From Sulfuritalea sp. (GTDB taxonomy: Bacteria; Pseudomonadota; Gammaproteobacteria; Burkholderiales; Rhodocyclaceae), in assembly GCA_023229685.1 (NCBI GenBank), contig JALNYT010000002.1, positions 496,001-560,000 of the forward strand: 64,000 bases of DNA, read 5' to 3'. This document shows, piece by piece, positions 17,699 through 28,451 of this stretch. The stretch's first letter is position 1. Each line of letters begins with the position of its first letter. The position numbers were made by a program, and so were the translations under genes. The notes beneath the pieces were generated by a model, which was not told the origin of the DNA, made no database searches, and worked only from the letters and a program-made list of their open reading frames with translations.

Positions 17699-18303
17699 TC
17701 ATCAGCAGGCTGGGCCGCGTCGACTACCCGGCGACCTTCGCCGCGATGCAGGAGTTCACCGCCGCCCGCGGTGACGACACTCCGGATCAACTCTGGCTGT
17801 GCGAACATCCTCCGGTATTCACGCAAGGTCTTTCGGGCAAGCCGGAGCACCTGCTCGAGGACATCGGCATTCCCGTGGTGCAGATCGATCGCGGCGGTCA
17901 GATTACCTACCACGGGCCGGGTCAGGTCGTGGCCTACCTGCTGCTCGACCTGCGGCGCAACGGGCTCAAGGTGCGCGAACTGGTGAATCGCATCGAGCAG
18001 GCGGTGATCGATCTGCTGGCCGACTACGGTGTCAATGCCGCGCGCCTGGCCGGCGCCCCCGGTGTCTATGTCGGCAAGGCCAAGATCGCCGCCCTCGGCC
18101 TGCGCATCAAGCACGGCTGCAGCTATCACGGCGTTTCGCTCAATGTCGACATGGATCTGACGCCCTACGCGGCGATCAACCCTTGCGGCTACCAGGGCAT
18201 GGCGGTGACGCAACTGCGCGACCTGGCCGGCGAGTGGGATACTGTCAAGGTGGGCGACGCTCTTGCGCAGCATCTGGCCCGGCAACTGGACGAACAGAAA
18301 TGA
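17695..18303 (+). CDS. lipB: Octanoyl-[ACP]:protein N-octanoyltransferase LipB
   Basis: LipB (202 residues) transfers octanoyl groups from ACP to the lipoyl domains of 2-oxoacid dehydrogenases and GcvH. The conserved RGGQITYHGPGQVVAYLLLD and KIAALGLRIKHGCSYHGVSL segments are present, the latter with the catalytic Lys. Cys occurs downstream in NPCGYQGMAVTQL. The gene starts with GTG overlapping the DUF493 stop, and its stop overlaps the lipA ATG. Confidence 0.96.
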   Translation: MIISRLGRVDYPATFAAMQEFTAARGDDTPDQLWLCEHPPVFTQGLSGKPEHLLEDIGIPVVQIDRGGQITYHGPGQVVAYLLLDLRRNGLKVRELVNRIEQAVIDLLADYGVNAARLAGAPGVYVGKAKIAALGLRIKHGCSYHGVSLNVDMDLTPYAAINPCGYQGMAVTQLRDLAGEWDTVKVGDALAQHLARQLDEQK

Positions 18304-19235
18304 CGACGAAGCAAAAAGGCGAGGCGAAGACGGCGCGCATCCCGATCAAGGTCGTGCCGGCAACGACCGTGCTGAAAAAGCCCGACTGGATCCGGGTCAA
18401 GGCCGGCAACAGCGCGGGCCGCTTCGGCGAGATCAAGCAGATCCTGCGCGAACACAAGCTGCACACGGTGTGCGAGGAAGCCACCTGCCCCAACATCGGC
18501 GAGTGCTTCGGCAACGGCACGGCGACGTTCATGATCCTCGGCGACCTGTGCACCCGGCGCTGCCCCTTCTGCGACGTCGGCCACGGCAAGCCGCTGGCGC
18601 CGGACGCCGAGGAACCCGAAAAGCTCGCGCGCACCATCGCGGCGATGAAGCTCAAGTACGTGGTGATCACCAGCGTCGACCGCGACGACCTGCGCGACGG
18701 CGGGGCGCAGCACTTTGCCGACTGCATCGCGAAAGTCCGCGAGCTGTCGCCGGGAACGAAAATAGAAGTGCTGGTGCCCGACTTTCGCGGCCGCCTCGAC
18801 ATCGCGCTGGAGATACTCGCGGCGACCCCGCCGGACGTTTTCAATCACAACATGGAAACCGTGCCGCGCCTCTACAAGCAGGCGCGTCCGGGCGCCGACT
18901 ATGCCCACTCGCTGCAGCTGCTGCAAGCCTTCAAGGCGCGCCAGCCGGCGATTCCCACCAAGTCCGGCCTGATGGTCGGTCTGGGCGAAACCGACGAGGA
19001 AATTCTCGCCACCCTGCGCGATCTGCGTGCACACGACGTCGAGATGCTGACCATCGGCCAGTACCTCGCGCCCTCCACTCATCATCTGCCGGTGTTGCGC
19101 TACGTGCATCCCGATAGCTTCGCCATGTATGCGCGTGAAGCCACCGCGATGGGCTTCACTCACGCCGCGTCGGCACCGCTGGTTCGCTCCAGCTACCACG
19201 CCGACCTGCAGGCGCATGGCGCCGGAGTGACCTGA
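18300..19235 (+). CDS. lipA: Lipoyl synthase LipA (radical SAM)
   Basis: LipA (311 residues from the ATG at 18300) inserts two sulfurs into the octanoyl chain. The auxiliary-cluster cysteines are Cys58, Cys63 and Cys69 (CEEATCPNIGEC), and the radical-SAM cluster cysteines are Cys84, Cys88 and Cys91 (CTRRCPFC). VRSSYHADLQ near the C-terminus carries the conserved Ser that binds the auxiliary cluster. The start overlaps the lipB stop by four bases. It is the last gene of the long wall/lipoate run. Confidence 0.97.
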   Translation: MTTKQKGEAKTARIPIKVVPATTVLKKPDWIRVKAGNSAGRFGEIKQILREHKLHTVCEEATCPNIGECFGNGTATFMILGDLCTRRCPFCDVGHGKPLAPDAEEPEKLARTIAAMKLKYVVITSVDRDDLRDGGAQHFADCIAKVRELSPGTKIEVLVPDFRGRLDIALEILAATPPDVFNHNMETVPRLYKQARPGADYAHSLQLLQAFKARQPAIPTKSGLMVGLGETDEEILATLRDLRAHDVEMLTIGQYLAPSTHHLPVLRYVHPDSFAMYAREATAMGFTHAASAPLVRSSYHADLQAHGAGVT

Positions 19236-19275
19236 CCTGTAATATTCACCACTACGAAAATAGAGGAGACTGGAA

Positions 19276-20946
19276 ATGGACAAGTTGTGGCTCAAGCACT
19301 ATCCCGCCGGCGTGCCTGCGGAAATCGACACCGCCAAATACGAAACCGTGTCACAGGTGCTTGAAGAGTCCATGAAAAAGTACGCTTCGCGTACCGCTTT
19401 CCTCTGCATGGGCAAGTCGATTTCCTATGCCCAGCTCGACACGCTGTCGCGCAATCTGGGGGCGTGGCTGCAATGCCGCAACATCGCTCCTGGCGGTCGC
19501 GTCGCGCTGATGATGCCGAACATCATGCAGTACCCGGTCTGCGTCGCGGCGGTGCTGCGCGCCGGCTTTGTGGTGGTCAACGTCAATCCGCTGTACACGC
19601 CGCGCGAGCTGGAACACCAGCTCAAGGACAGCGGCGCCGAGGCGATCGTCATCATCGAGAATTTCGCCACGACCCTGGAAAAGGTCATCGCCAACACGCC
19701 GGTGAAGCATGTGGTGGTGGCCAGCATGGGCGACCTGCTGGGCGGCCTCAAGGGTACGCTGGTCAATTTCGTCGTGCGTCGCGTGAAGAAGATGGTGCCC
19801 GAATGGTCGCTGCCGAATTCCGTGCGCTTCAACGCGGCGGTGGCGCAAGGCGGTGCGCTGACGCTCAAGCCGGTGGCGCGGACGCGGGAGGACGTCGCCT
19901 TTCTGCAATACACCGGCGGCACCACGGGCGTGTCGAAGGGCGCCACCCTGCTCAATCGCAACATCGTCGCCAACATGCTGCAGGTGGAAGAGTGGATGCA
20001 ACCCGCGCTGGATACCCACGGCGATACCCAGATCAACTTCGTCTGTGCGCTACCCCTGTATCACATCTTCGCGCTGACCGTCTGCAACATGATCGGCGTG
20101 CGCACCGGCTCCTGCAATCTGCTGATTCCCAATCCGCGCGACATACCCGGCTTCGTCAAGGAGCTGTCGACCTTCAAGTTCAACGTCTTTCCCTGCCTCA
20201 ACACGCTGTTCAACGCGCTGGCGCATAACCCGGAATTCGCCAAACTGGATTTCTCCAGCCTGAAGATCAGCCTCGGCGGCGGCATGGCCACGCAACGCGC
20301 GGTCGCGGAAAAATGGGTGGCACTGACCGGCAGCGCGATTGTCGAAGGCTACGGCCTGTCGGAAACCTCGCCGGTCGCTACCTGCAACGTGGCCACCCTC
20401 AAGGGATTTACCGGCACCATCGGCTTGCCCGTGTCCTCGACCGAGATCGCCATCCGCGACGAGGACGGCAAGGACCTGCCGCTCGGCGAGGCAGGCGAGA
20501 TCTGCATTCGCGGGCCGCAGGTGATGGCGGGGTACTGGAACCGGGCCGACGAAACGGCGAAGGTCATGACCGCCGACGGCTTCTTCAAGTCCGGCGATAT
20601 CGGCATCATGGATGCCGAGGGTGCGACGCGCATCGTCGATCGCAAGAAGGACATGGTGCTGGTCTCGGGCTTCAACGTCTATCCGAGCGAAGTCGAGGAA
20701 GTCGTCATGAATTGTCCCGGCGTGCTGGAAGCCGCCGCGATCGGCGTGCCCGACGAACATTCGGGCGAGGTGGTCAAGCTGTTCATCGTCAAGAAGGATC
20801 CGGCGCTCACCGAGAGCGCCGTGCAGGACTTCCTCAAGGAACAGCTGACCGGCTACAAGCGGCCGAAATACATCGAGTTTCGCGCCGATCTGCCGAAGAC
20901 GCCGGTCGGCAAGATCCTGCGCCGCGAGCTGCGCGCCAAGGGCTGA
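19276..20946 (+). CDS. fadD: Long-chain fatty acid-CoA ligase (FadD type)
   Basis: This 556-residue acyl-adenylate enzyme activates fatty acids to acyl-CoA. The AMP-binding P-loop reads YTGGTTGVSKGATL, the core motif VEGYGLSETSPVA follows, and the C-terminal domain contains GDIGIMDAEGATRIVDRKKD and the catalytic Lys region KTPVGKILRREL. A good ribosome site (AGAGGAGA) precedes the ATG. The next gene is on the same strand about 70 bases downstream. Confidence 0.93.
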   Translation: MDKLWLKHYPAGVPAEIDTAKYETVSQVLEESMKKYASRTAFLCMGKSISYAQLDTLSRNLGAWLQCRNIAPGGRVALMMPNIMQYPVCVAAVLRAGFVVVNVNPLYTPRELEHQLKDSGAEAIVIIENFATTLEKVIANTPVKHVVVASMGDLLGGLKGTLVNFVVRRVKKMVPEWSLPNSVRFNAAVAQGGALTLKPVARTREDVAFLQYTGGTTGVSKGATLLNRNIVANMLQVEEWMQPALDTHGDTQINFVCALPLYHIFALTVCNMIGVRTGSCNLLIPNPRDIPGFVKELSTFKFNVFPCLNTLFNALAHNPEFAKLDFSSLKISLGGGMATQRAVAEKWVALTGSAIVEGYGLSETSPVATCNVATLKGFTGTIGLPVSSTEIAIRDEDGKDLPLGEAGEICIRGPQVMAGYWNRADETAKVMTADGFFKSGDIGIMDAEGATRIVDRKKDMVLVSGFNVYPSEVEEVVMNCPGVLEAAAIGVPDEHSGEVVKLFIVKKDPALTESAVQDFLKEQLTGYKRPKYIEFRADLPKTPVGKILRRELRAKG

Positions 20947-21014
20947 CGCGCTTCGCACACCGCCGCGTCGGCAGGGGTGTGCGAGAATCGCATCTTGCCA
21001 AAGGAGACCCTGCC

Positions 21015-21695
21015 ATGCGCTCGTTCCTCACCCTGCTTGCCGGAATGCTGCTGGCCACGGCCGCCAGCGCACTGTCGTTGGCAGATATTTCGGGCAAAGA
21101 CGCCAGCGGTGGACTCAAGGAAGCGCTGACCCAGGGCGCCGGCAAGGCCGTCGAAATGCTCGGCAGGCAGGACGGTTTTTTGGGCAATCCAAAAGTGAAA
21201 ATCCCGTTGCCGGAAAGTGCGCAGAAGGTCGAGGGTCTGCTGCGCGGACTCGGCATGGGCAAGCAGGCGGATGAACTGATCACCACCATGAATCGTGCCG
21301 CCGAAGCGGCGGTACCGCAAGCCAAGGCCCTGTTGGTGAATTCGATCAAGCAGATGTCGGTGGAAGACGCCAAGGGCATCCTGTCCGGCGGCGAGGATTC
21401 GGCGACGCAATATTTTCGTCGCACGACATCCGGGCCGATGGCGGAGAAATTCAAGCCCGTGGTGCGCAATGCCATGGCGCGCGTCAAGCTGGCGGAGAAG
21501 TACGACCAGTTCGCCGGCAAGGCCGCAAAATTCGGGCTGGTGCGCGAGCAGGATGCCCATCTGGAGAACTACGTGACGCAGAAGACGCTCGACGGCCTCT
21601 ACCTGATGATTGCCGAGGAGGAAAAGGCGATCCGCAAGGACCCAGCAGGTGCGGCCGGCAATCTGGCGAAAAAGGTCTTCGGCGCCCTCAAATAA
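21015..21695 (+). CDS. DUF4197 family secreted protein
   Basis: This 226-residue protein of unknown function has a clear Sec signal (MRSFLTLLAGMLLATAASAL) and a mature part made of helices. Segments such as GLKEALTQGAGKAVEMLG, NRAAEAAVPQAKALLVNSIK and YVTQKTLDGLYLMIAEEEKA match the DUF4197 family. The ATG at 21015 has an AAGGAGA ribosome site. A longer open frame upstream lies inside fadD in another frame and is not real. Confidence 0.9.
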   Translation: MRSFLTLLAGMLLATAASALSLADISGKDASGGLKEALTQGAGKAVEMLGRQDGFLGNPKVKIPLPESAQKVEGLLRGLGMGKQADELITTMNRAAEAAVPQAKALLVNSIKQMSVEDAKGILSGGEDSATQYFRRTTSGPMAEKFKPVVRNAMARVKLAEKYDQFAGKAAKFGLVREQDAHLENYVTQKTLDGLYLMIAEEEKAIRKDPAGAAGNLAKKVFGALK

Positions 21696-21771
21696 TCATC
21701 GATCAACGCGGCAAGCCGCGCCGAATTCTGAAAGTCGGCGCTGGCAATACGGCGCCGCGAATGCTTACCCC

Positions 21772-23751
<1,980 letters not shown>

Positions 23752-23777
23752 AAAAGGGACCGCTCGCGGTCCCTTTT
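23752..23777. terminator. Bidirectional Rho-independent terminator between rep and the cytochrome gene
   Basis: A perfect inverted repeat, AAAAGGGACCG-CTCG-CGGTCCCTTTT, starts right after the rep stop codon. It is flanked by A-run and T-run on either strand, so it can stop transcripts of both rep and the convergent cytochrome gene. Confidence 0.9.
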
Positions 23778-23806
23778 GCCTGCTTCGCAGGTCTCGCCGC
23801 GGCTGA

Positions 23807-24244
23807 TTACTTGGCCGCTGGTTCCTTGAAGTTGGCGCCGGCCTTGTTCGCCATATAGACAATGGCGCGAGCCAGTTCGGTGTCGTTGGCATCAGAACCC
23901 GCCCGGGGCGGCATGGCGTTCTTGCCGGCAATTGCCGACTTCAACAGGCCATCGAGCCCCAGCGCGAGACGCGGCGCCCATGCAGCCTTGTCACCGAACT
24001 TGGGGGCATTGGCGACGCCGGCTTCATGGCAGGCGATGCAGGTCGTCTTGTACATCTGCTCGCCGCTGCGGTCACCGGCTGCGGCACCGGCAGACGGAGC
24101 CGCAAGCTCGACCCGGGCGACCGGCGCAATGCGGCTGTTAACGGCCTCCTCGTTGTCCTTGGGCCGGCCGCCCATGGCAAAAACGCTGACGGACAGAACA
24201 AGCGCGCCGGCAGCCGCGAGGGTACGGATATTCAACGGGAACAT
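23807..24244 (-). CDS. Cytochrome c5-like monoheme protein
   Basis: This 145-residue protein has an N-terminal hydrophobic anchor or signal (IRTLAAAGALVLSVSVFAMG), a linker, and a class I cytochrome domain with CIACH at residues 69-73. AMPPRAGSDANDTELARAIVYM contains the axial Met and last helix typical of cytochrome c5/c555. It is likely a periplasmic electron carrier. The ATG at 24244 has a GGAAGG ribosome site; a start eight codons earlier lacks one. Confidence 0.9.
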   Translation of the reverse strand: MFPLNIRTLAAAGALVLSVSVFAMGGRPKDNEEAVNSRIAPVARVELAAPSAGAAAGDRSGEQMYKTTCIACHEAGVANAPKFGDKAAWAPRLALGLDGLLKSAIAGKNAMPPRAGSDANDTELARAIVYMANKAGANFKEPAAK

Positions 24245-24306
24245 GAGCAACCTTCCGGGAAGAGTCAAACGAGGCCGTCGATTATAGCGGATTCACCCGC
24301 CCGGCA

Positions 24307-24336
24307 TTGGACGCCGGCACCTGAACGGGTTATGCT
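24307..24336 (+). promoter_or_regulatory. Putative promoter of tRNA-Arg
   Basis: TTGGAC (24307-24312) lies 18 bases before TATGCT (24331-24336), with a GC-rich TCGGCCCC discriminator and the tRNA beginning 12 bases downstream. The layout mirrors the tRNA-Met promoter, although the -35 match is weak (3/6). Confidence 0.5.
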
Positions 24337-24348
24337 TCGGCCCCTCGT

Positions 24349-24424
24349 GCGCTCGTAGCTCAATGGATAGAGTACTGGCCTCCGAAGCCAGGGGTTGTGG
24401 GTTCGATCCCCGCCGAGCGCACCA
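24349..24424 (+). tRNA. tRNA-Arg (anticodon CCG)
   Basis: A 76-nt cloverleaf with acceptor stem GCGCTCG/CGAGCGC, D-arm TAGCTCAATGGATAGAGTA, anticodon stem CTGGC/GCCAG with loop CTCCGAA, T-arm GGGTTCGATCC and encoded CCA. The anticodon CCG reads the arginine codon CGG. Confidence 0.95.
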
Positions 24425-24447
24425 AAACCTTGCTTCACAAGGTTTTC
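24425..24447. terminator. Terminator after tRNA-Arg
   Basis: AAAACCTTG-CTTCA-CAAGGTTTT is a perfect 9-bp hairpin beginning immediately after the CCA end. The A- and T-rich flanks make it usable from both strands, so it may also end the convergent TAXI gene. Confidence 0.8.
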
Positions 24448-24473
24448 CAGCACCAAGCTATCCGCCTGTTGGC

Positions 24474-25871
24474 TTACTCCGGGGATCTTGCACCCGGATC
24501 GTTTGGCGCCGAGTCTGTCGCGGCTAGCAAGGATGCCTGTTTGGCAAGCAAGCTGTCTCTGACGAAACCGATGTGTCCGCGCAGCACATAGAACAGGTCG
24601 CCGAAAGAAGCCGGCACGGTTATTTTGCTTACGGTGTTTTCGATGTGGTCCAGGTGCCGCAGCAGATCCTCGCACCTGGCCGCATCAACCGAAGGCTTGA
24701 ACGCATCGCGTTCGAGTTCCAGCAATGCCCGGTACCACTTGTAAATACGCGACTCGACCCGCCAGCGGTAAATGGCTGGGGCGATCTTCAGCCCGGGTAT
24801 CAGCAATAGTGCGAGCGGCACGATTACGGCGAGGGCTCGCGCGATAAGACTCGCCACCCAGAAGGGGAAGGTACGGTAGAGAAAGCTCTTGCCCGATGCG
24901 TAGTAGCGGCTGGCGTCGGGGCTGATGCGGAATTCGTGCTCCAGCGGGGCCGGGAATTCGCCGCGCTTCTTGAAGATGCCCGGCGTGCTGTGCACTTCCC
25001 GGGCGGCTTCGAGGAGCAGGTCGGAGAGCGCCGGATGCAGGCTGTTGCGGGCGATGATCTCCACCGTGGGACCAATCAGATACAAGTTTTCGGCGGGGAT
25101 GTTCTTGCCGAAATCGAGCGCGCCTTTGGGCAGTTCCAGCTTGTTCAAGTAGTTGATGCGGCGGGTATAGCCATCGGCCTGGACAAAACTGAACAGATGG
25201 ATATCCGGAGTGTGCAGCAACTGGCGCATCGAGTCCGTGGAGGTGGAATCGCCCATGAGGAAAATCGCATCGATGCGATCCTCGAGCAATTCCCGGACCG
25301 GGTCGCCGGCAGCAGTGCTGGCGAGACTGGTGCCGTCATTCGGCACAATGCCATTGGCCTTGAGCAGCGTCAGTGCCAGGGAACGCGTGCCGCTACCCTC
25401 TTGGCCAATGTCCAGCCGCCGGCCCTTGAAATCGGACAGCAGGGTTTTGGTTTCGCCGCGATAAAAAACCATGAGCGGCTGGTAGGAAATGCTACCCAGT
25501 GAAACCAGCTTTTCAAGGTCCACGCCGCTGACTTCGCCGCCCAGTACAAACCCGACATCGACCGCAAGCTCGGGATTGGACAGCTTCTTCAAGTTGTCCA
25601 CCGAGCCCTCCGACGGAAGGATCTTCAGCGTAACGCCTTCCTTTGCCAGAATTTTCCTGTACCTCTCGGCGGTTTTCTGGAACACGCTGCCATTTGGCCC
25701 GCTGGTGATGGTGATGGTGTTCGGCGCGGCTGAATTCATGAACACCACGGCGGCAATGCTGATCGCCAGCGCGATGAGCAGAATTGCGCCGATGGACACA
25801 ATCAGACCCCGCCCGAAAAGCGCGTCGAGTTTGGCTATTGCTCTGGCAAGCAGGATTCTTGGGTTAAGCAT
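24474..25871 (-). CDS. Membrane-anchored TAXI-family solute-binding protein
   Basis: This 465-residue protein contains a TAXI (TRAP-associated extracytoplasmic immunogenic) binding domain. One transmembrane helix lies at about residues 24-46, then TITITSGPNGSVFQKTAERY and DIGQEGSGTRSLALTLLKAN of the binding fold. A second hydrophobic segment follows at about 335-365 (ASLIARALAVIVPLALLLIPG) with a C-terminal cytoplasmic helical region. Classical TAXI proteins are freely secreted and paired with a TRAP permease. Here both ends are membrane-tied and no permease gene is nearby, so a sensory or stand-alone role is possible. Ligand unknown. Confidence 0.85.
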   Translation of the reverse strand: MLNPRILLARAIAKLDALFGRGLIVSIGAILLIALAISIAAVVFMNSAAPNTITITSGPNGSVFQKTAERYRKILAKEGVTLKILPSEGSVDNLKKLSNPELAVDVGFVLGGEVSGVDLEKLVSLGSISYQPLMVFYRGETKTLLSDFKGRRLDIGQEGSGTRSLALTLLKANGIVPNDGTSLASTAAGDPVRELLEDRIDAIFLMGDSTSTDSMRQLLHTPDIHLFSFVQADGYTRRINYLNKLELPKGALDFGKNIPAENLYLIGPTVEIIARNSLHPALSDLLLEAAREVHSTPGIFKKRGEFPAPLEHEFRISPDASRYYASGKSFLYRTFPFWVASLIARALAVIVPLALLLIPGLKIAPAIYRWRVESRIYKWYRALLELERDAFKPSVDAARCEDLLRHLDHIENTVSKITVPASFGDLFYVLRGHIGFVRDSLLAKQASLLAATDSAPNDPGARSPE

Positions 25872-25953
25872 GGTCGGCCACTTGGTAGATCATCAAAGAC
25901 TCGGTGTCGATTCTAATCCTGCTGTCTTTGCTCCCGGCGGGCGCCTTGCTCTG

Positions 25954-27363
25954 CTACTGGCGAACAGCCTGGAACCGTGCCAAGGTGCGCGCCCGCGCCG
26001 CGGCATGGTCCACCACCGGCGCCGGATAGTCATGCCCGATGCGAACGCCGCAAGCGGCCTGCTCTGCGGCATTCATTGTCCATGGCGCGTGGATGAACCG
26101 GTCCGCGACCGAGCAAAGTTCCGGCACGTAGCGGCGGATGAAACGGCCTTCCGGATCGAACTTTTCCGATTGCGTGACCGGGTTGAAGATGCGAAACCAG
26201 GGTTGTGCGTCGCAGCCGGTGGAGGCTGCCCATTGCCAGCCGCCATTGTTGGCGGCCAGATCGAAATCCAGCAGCTTTTCGGCGAACCACGCTTCGCCCT
26301 GCCGCCAGTCCAGTCCCAGATCCTTGGCCAGGAACGATGCGGTAATCATGCGCAGGCGATTGTGCATGTAGCCGCGGGCAGTCAGCTGTCTCATCGCGGC
26401 ATCGACCAGCGGATAGCCGGTGCGACCGGCGCACCAGGCCTGGAACAGGTTGGGGGCGGCGTCCCAGCGCAGGGCGTCGCAGGCCGGTTTGAAGCACTGC
26501 CTGGTCACCCGCGGGTGATGCCAGAGAATGGCGTGGTAGAAGTCGCGCCAGATCAGTTCCGTGAGCCAGGTTGCGGCACCCCGGCCGGGCTGGGCCTGGG
26601 CATAGGCGGCGAGTTGGCGAATCGAGATGGTGCCGAAACGCAGATGTGCTGAAAGATGCGAGGTTCCGTTGATGGCGGGAAAGTCGCGCGTTGCGGCATA
26701 GTTGTCGATGCGTTCGATGAAGTCGCGGAACAGGGCTTGCGCGCCACTCATTCCGGTGGGCAGGGGCAGTTCGCCCGGATCGGCGGCTTCGAAGCCGAGT
26801 TGTTGCAGCGTTGGCAGCGGTTCGGCACTGTGCGGCGGCGCCAGATGGGCCTCGTATTCCTCGACCGGCCAAGGTTGCAGGCTGGCCGCATCGAGCTTCT
26901 TCAGCCAGGCATTCTTGTAGGGCGTAAATACCGAGAAGGGTGTTCCGCCGCGCGTCATCACCTCGGCGCGGTCGAAAATAACCTGATCCTTGAAATCGAC
27001 AAAGTCGGCGCTGGCGAGACGGCGTTTGACTTCCGCGTCACGGGCAATGGCTGCCGGCTCGTAATCGCGATTGACGTACACCGTCGTTACTCCCAGCTCC
27101 GTGGCGAGATTCTGGATTTCGAGCAGCGGATCGCCATGGCGCACGATCAGCGCGCCACCCATCTCCCGCAGGGCGGCGGCGACTTCCTCTACGGCGCGCA
27201 GGATGAACTCCACGCGTCGGTCGCGGCGCGGCAGGGAATCGAGAATCGTGGTGTCGAAGACGAAGACGCAATACACCCGCCGGTGCGTCTTCAGCGCGTG
27301 ATGCAGGGCGGCGTGGTCGTGCGCGCGCAGATCGCGACGGAACCAGACAAGGGCGGCGGACAT
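25954..27363 (-). CDS. phrB: Deoxyribodipyrimidine photolyase (class I CPD photolyase)
   Basis: This 469-residue blue-light FAD enzyme repairs cyclobutane pyrimidine dimers. The N-terminal antenna domain starts ALVWFRRDLRAHDHAALHHA. The FAD domain contains TGYPLVDAAMRQLTARGYMH, HNRLRMITASFLAKDLGLDW and FDLAANNGGWQWAASTGCDA. The tryptophan-rich C-terminal part matches class I photolyases rather than cryptochromes. It is divergent from yqgE with about 67 bases between starts. Confidence 0.93.
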   Translation of the reverse strand: MSAALVWFRRDLRAHDHAALHHALKTHRRVYCVFVFDTTILDSLPRRDRRVEFILRAVEEVAAALREMGGALIVRHGDPLLEIQNLATELGVTTVYVNRDYEPAAIARDAEVKRRLASADFVDFKDQVIFDRAEVMTRGGTPFSVFTPYKNAWLKKLDAASLQPWPVEEYEAHLAPPHSAEPLPTLQQLGFEAADPGELPLPTGMSGAQALFRDFIERIDNYAATRDFPAINGTSHLSAHLRFGTISIRQLAAYAQAQPGRGAATWLTELIWRDFYHAILWHHPRVTRQCFKPACDALRWDAAPNLFQAWCAGRTGYPLVDAAMRQLTARGYMHNRLRMITASFLAKDLGLDWRQGEAWFAEKLLDFDLAANNGGWQWAASTGCDAQPWFRIFNPVTQSEKFDPEGRFIRRYVPELCSVADRFIHAPWTMNAAEQAACGVRIGHDYPAPVVDHAAARARTLARFQAVRQ

Positions 27364-27430
27364 GGAATCGGCAATGATCGAGGCGGGGATTCTCGGGAAG
27401 GGACTGAGAGATTACAATGTCGGCACATTC

Positions 27431-28003
27431 ATGGATACCGTCAGTCTCGCCAACCACTTTCTGATCGCCATGCCCGCCATGGTCGACCCGAATTTTTCCC
27501 GCACGCTGACCTACATCTGCGAACACAACGCAGACGGCGCCATCGGCATCATCATCAATCGCCCCATCGACATGAGTCTGGCCGGACTGTTCGATCGGGT
27601 CAGCATTCCACTCGAAGACGAGCAGGCCGAGGCACGCTTCGCCGACCTGCCGGTGTATTTCGGCGGCCCGGTACAGACCGATCGCGGTTTCGTGCTGCAC
27701 CGGCCGGCCGGGCAATGGCAATCCTCGCTCAATGTCGGTGGCAGCATAGCGCTGACCAGTTCGCGCGACATTCTCCAAGCCATGGGCAGCACCGGCGAGC
27801 CCGCCGAAGTATTGGTCAGCCTCGGCTATGCCGGGTGGACCGCCGGACAGCTCGAATGGGAGCTGTCACAAAATGCCTGGCTGACGGTCGAGGCGGACAT
27901 GGGCATCATCTTTGCGGTGCCGCCCGAAGAGCGCCTGCCGGCAGCGATGCAACTGCTCGGTGTGGATTTCGCCAACCTCTCCGAAGTCGCCGGTCATGCC
28001 TGA
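27431..28003 (+). CDS. yqgE: YqgE/AlgH family protein (UPF0301)
   Basis: This 190-residue protein of unknown biochemical function is nearly always found next to ruvX (yqgF). The starting segment MDTVSLANHFLIAMPAM and the internal GIIINRPIDMSLAGLF, YFGGPVQTDRGFVLH and SLGYAGWTAGQLEWEL are signature segments. The ATG at 27431 is chosen because family members begin at this point. Its stop overlaps the ruvX coding start by eight bases. Confidence 0.94.
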   Translation: MDTVSLANHFLIAMPAMVDPNFSRTLTYICEHNADGAIGIIINRPIDMSLAGLFDRVSIPLEDEQAEARFADLPVYFGGPVQTDRGFVLHRPAGQWQSSLNVGGSIALTSSRDILQAMGSTGEPAEVLVSLGYAGWTAGQLEWELSQNAWLTVEADMGIIFAVPPEERLPAAMQLLGVDFANLSEVAGHA

Positions 28004-28451
28004 CGAGTCCGGCTCCGTGCTCGCCTTCGATTTCGGCCTGAAGCGCATCGGCGTTGCCATCGGCATGCAACTGGGCGCTGGTCGGCTAGGTTCGGCGCGC
28101 GCCCTGACCACTATCGACAATGAGGCCAACGAGGCCCGCTTCGCCGCCATTGCCGGGCTGATCGCGGAGTGGCAGCCAGTGCGCCTGCTGGTCGGCCGCC
28201 CCTTGAATGAAGACGGCACCCCGCACGAAATGACCGCGCGTTGCGAGCGCTTCGCCAACCAGTTGCGCGGCCGTTTCCGCCTGCCGGTCGAGGACGTCGA
28301 CGAGCGCTTCAGCTCGACGGAAGCCGATGCGAATCTGCGCGAACGCGGGCTATCCTGGCAGCAGCGCAAGACACAGGTCGATGCCGAAGCCGCACTCATT
28401 ATTCTCCAAAGCTGGTTTGAACTTCATGTCCGCAACCAAGCAACTGCCTGA
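27996..28451 (+). CDS. ruvX: Putative Holliday-junction resolvase RuvX / pre-16S rRNA nuclease (YqgF)
   Basis: This 151-residue RNase H-fold protein contains LAFDFGLKRIGVAIG with the first catalytic Asp, LLVGRPLNEDGTPHEMTARC and DERFSSTEADANL, and a last conserved Asp in KTQVDAEAALIIL. YqgF processes the 5' end of 16S rRNA in E. coli. It overlaps yqgE at its start and pyrR at its end (26 bases), so the genes are translated as one operon. Confidence 0.94.
   Translation: MPDESGSVLAFDFGLKRIGVAIGMQLGAGRLGSARALTTIDNEANEARFAAIAGLIAEWQPVRLLVGRPLNEDGTPHEMTARCERFANQLRGRFRLPVEDVDERFSSTEADANLRERGLSWQQRKTQVDAEAALIILQSWFELHVRNQATA

Noticed and set aside
24265..24675. 136-codon minus-strand frame containing GGDRTHNPWLRRPVLYPLSY
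   Set aside because: This phrase is the antisense translation of the tRNA-Arg gene at 24349-24424, a known source of spurious proteins.
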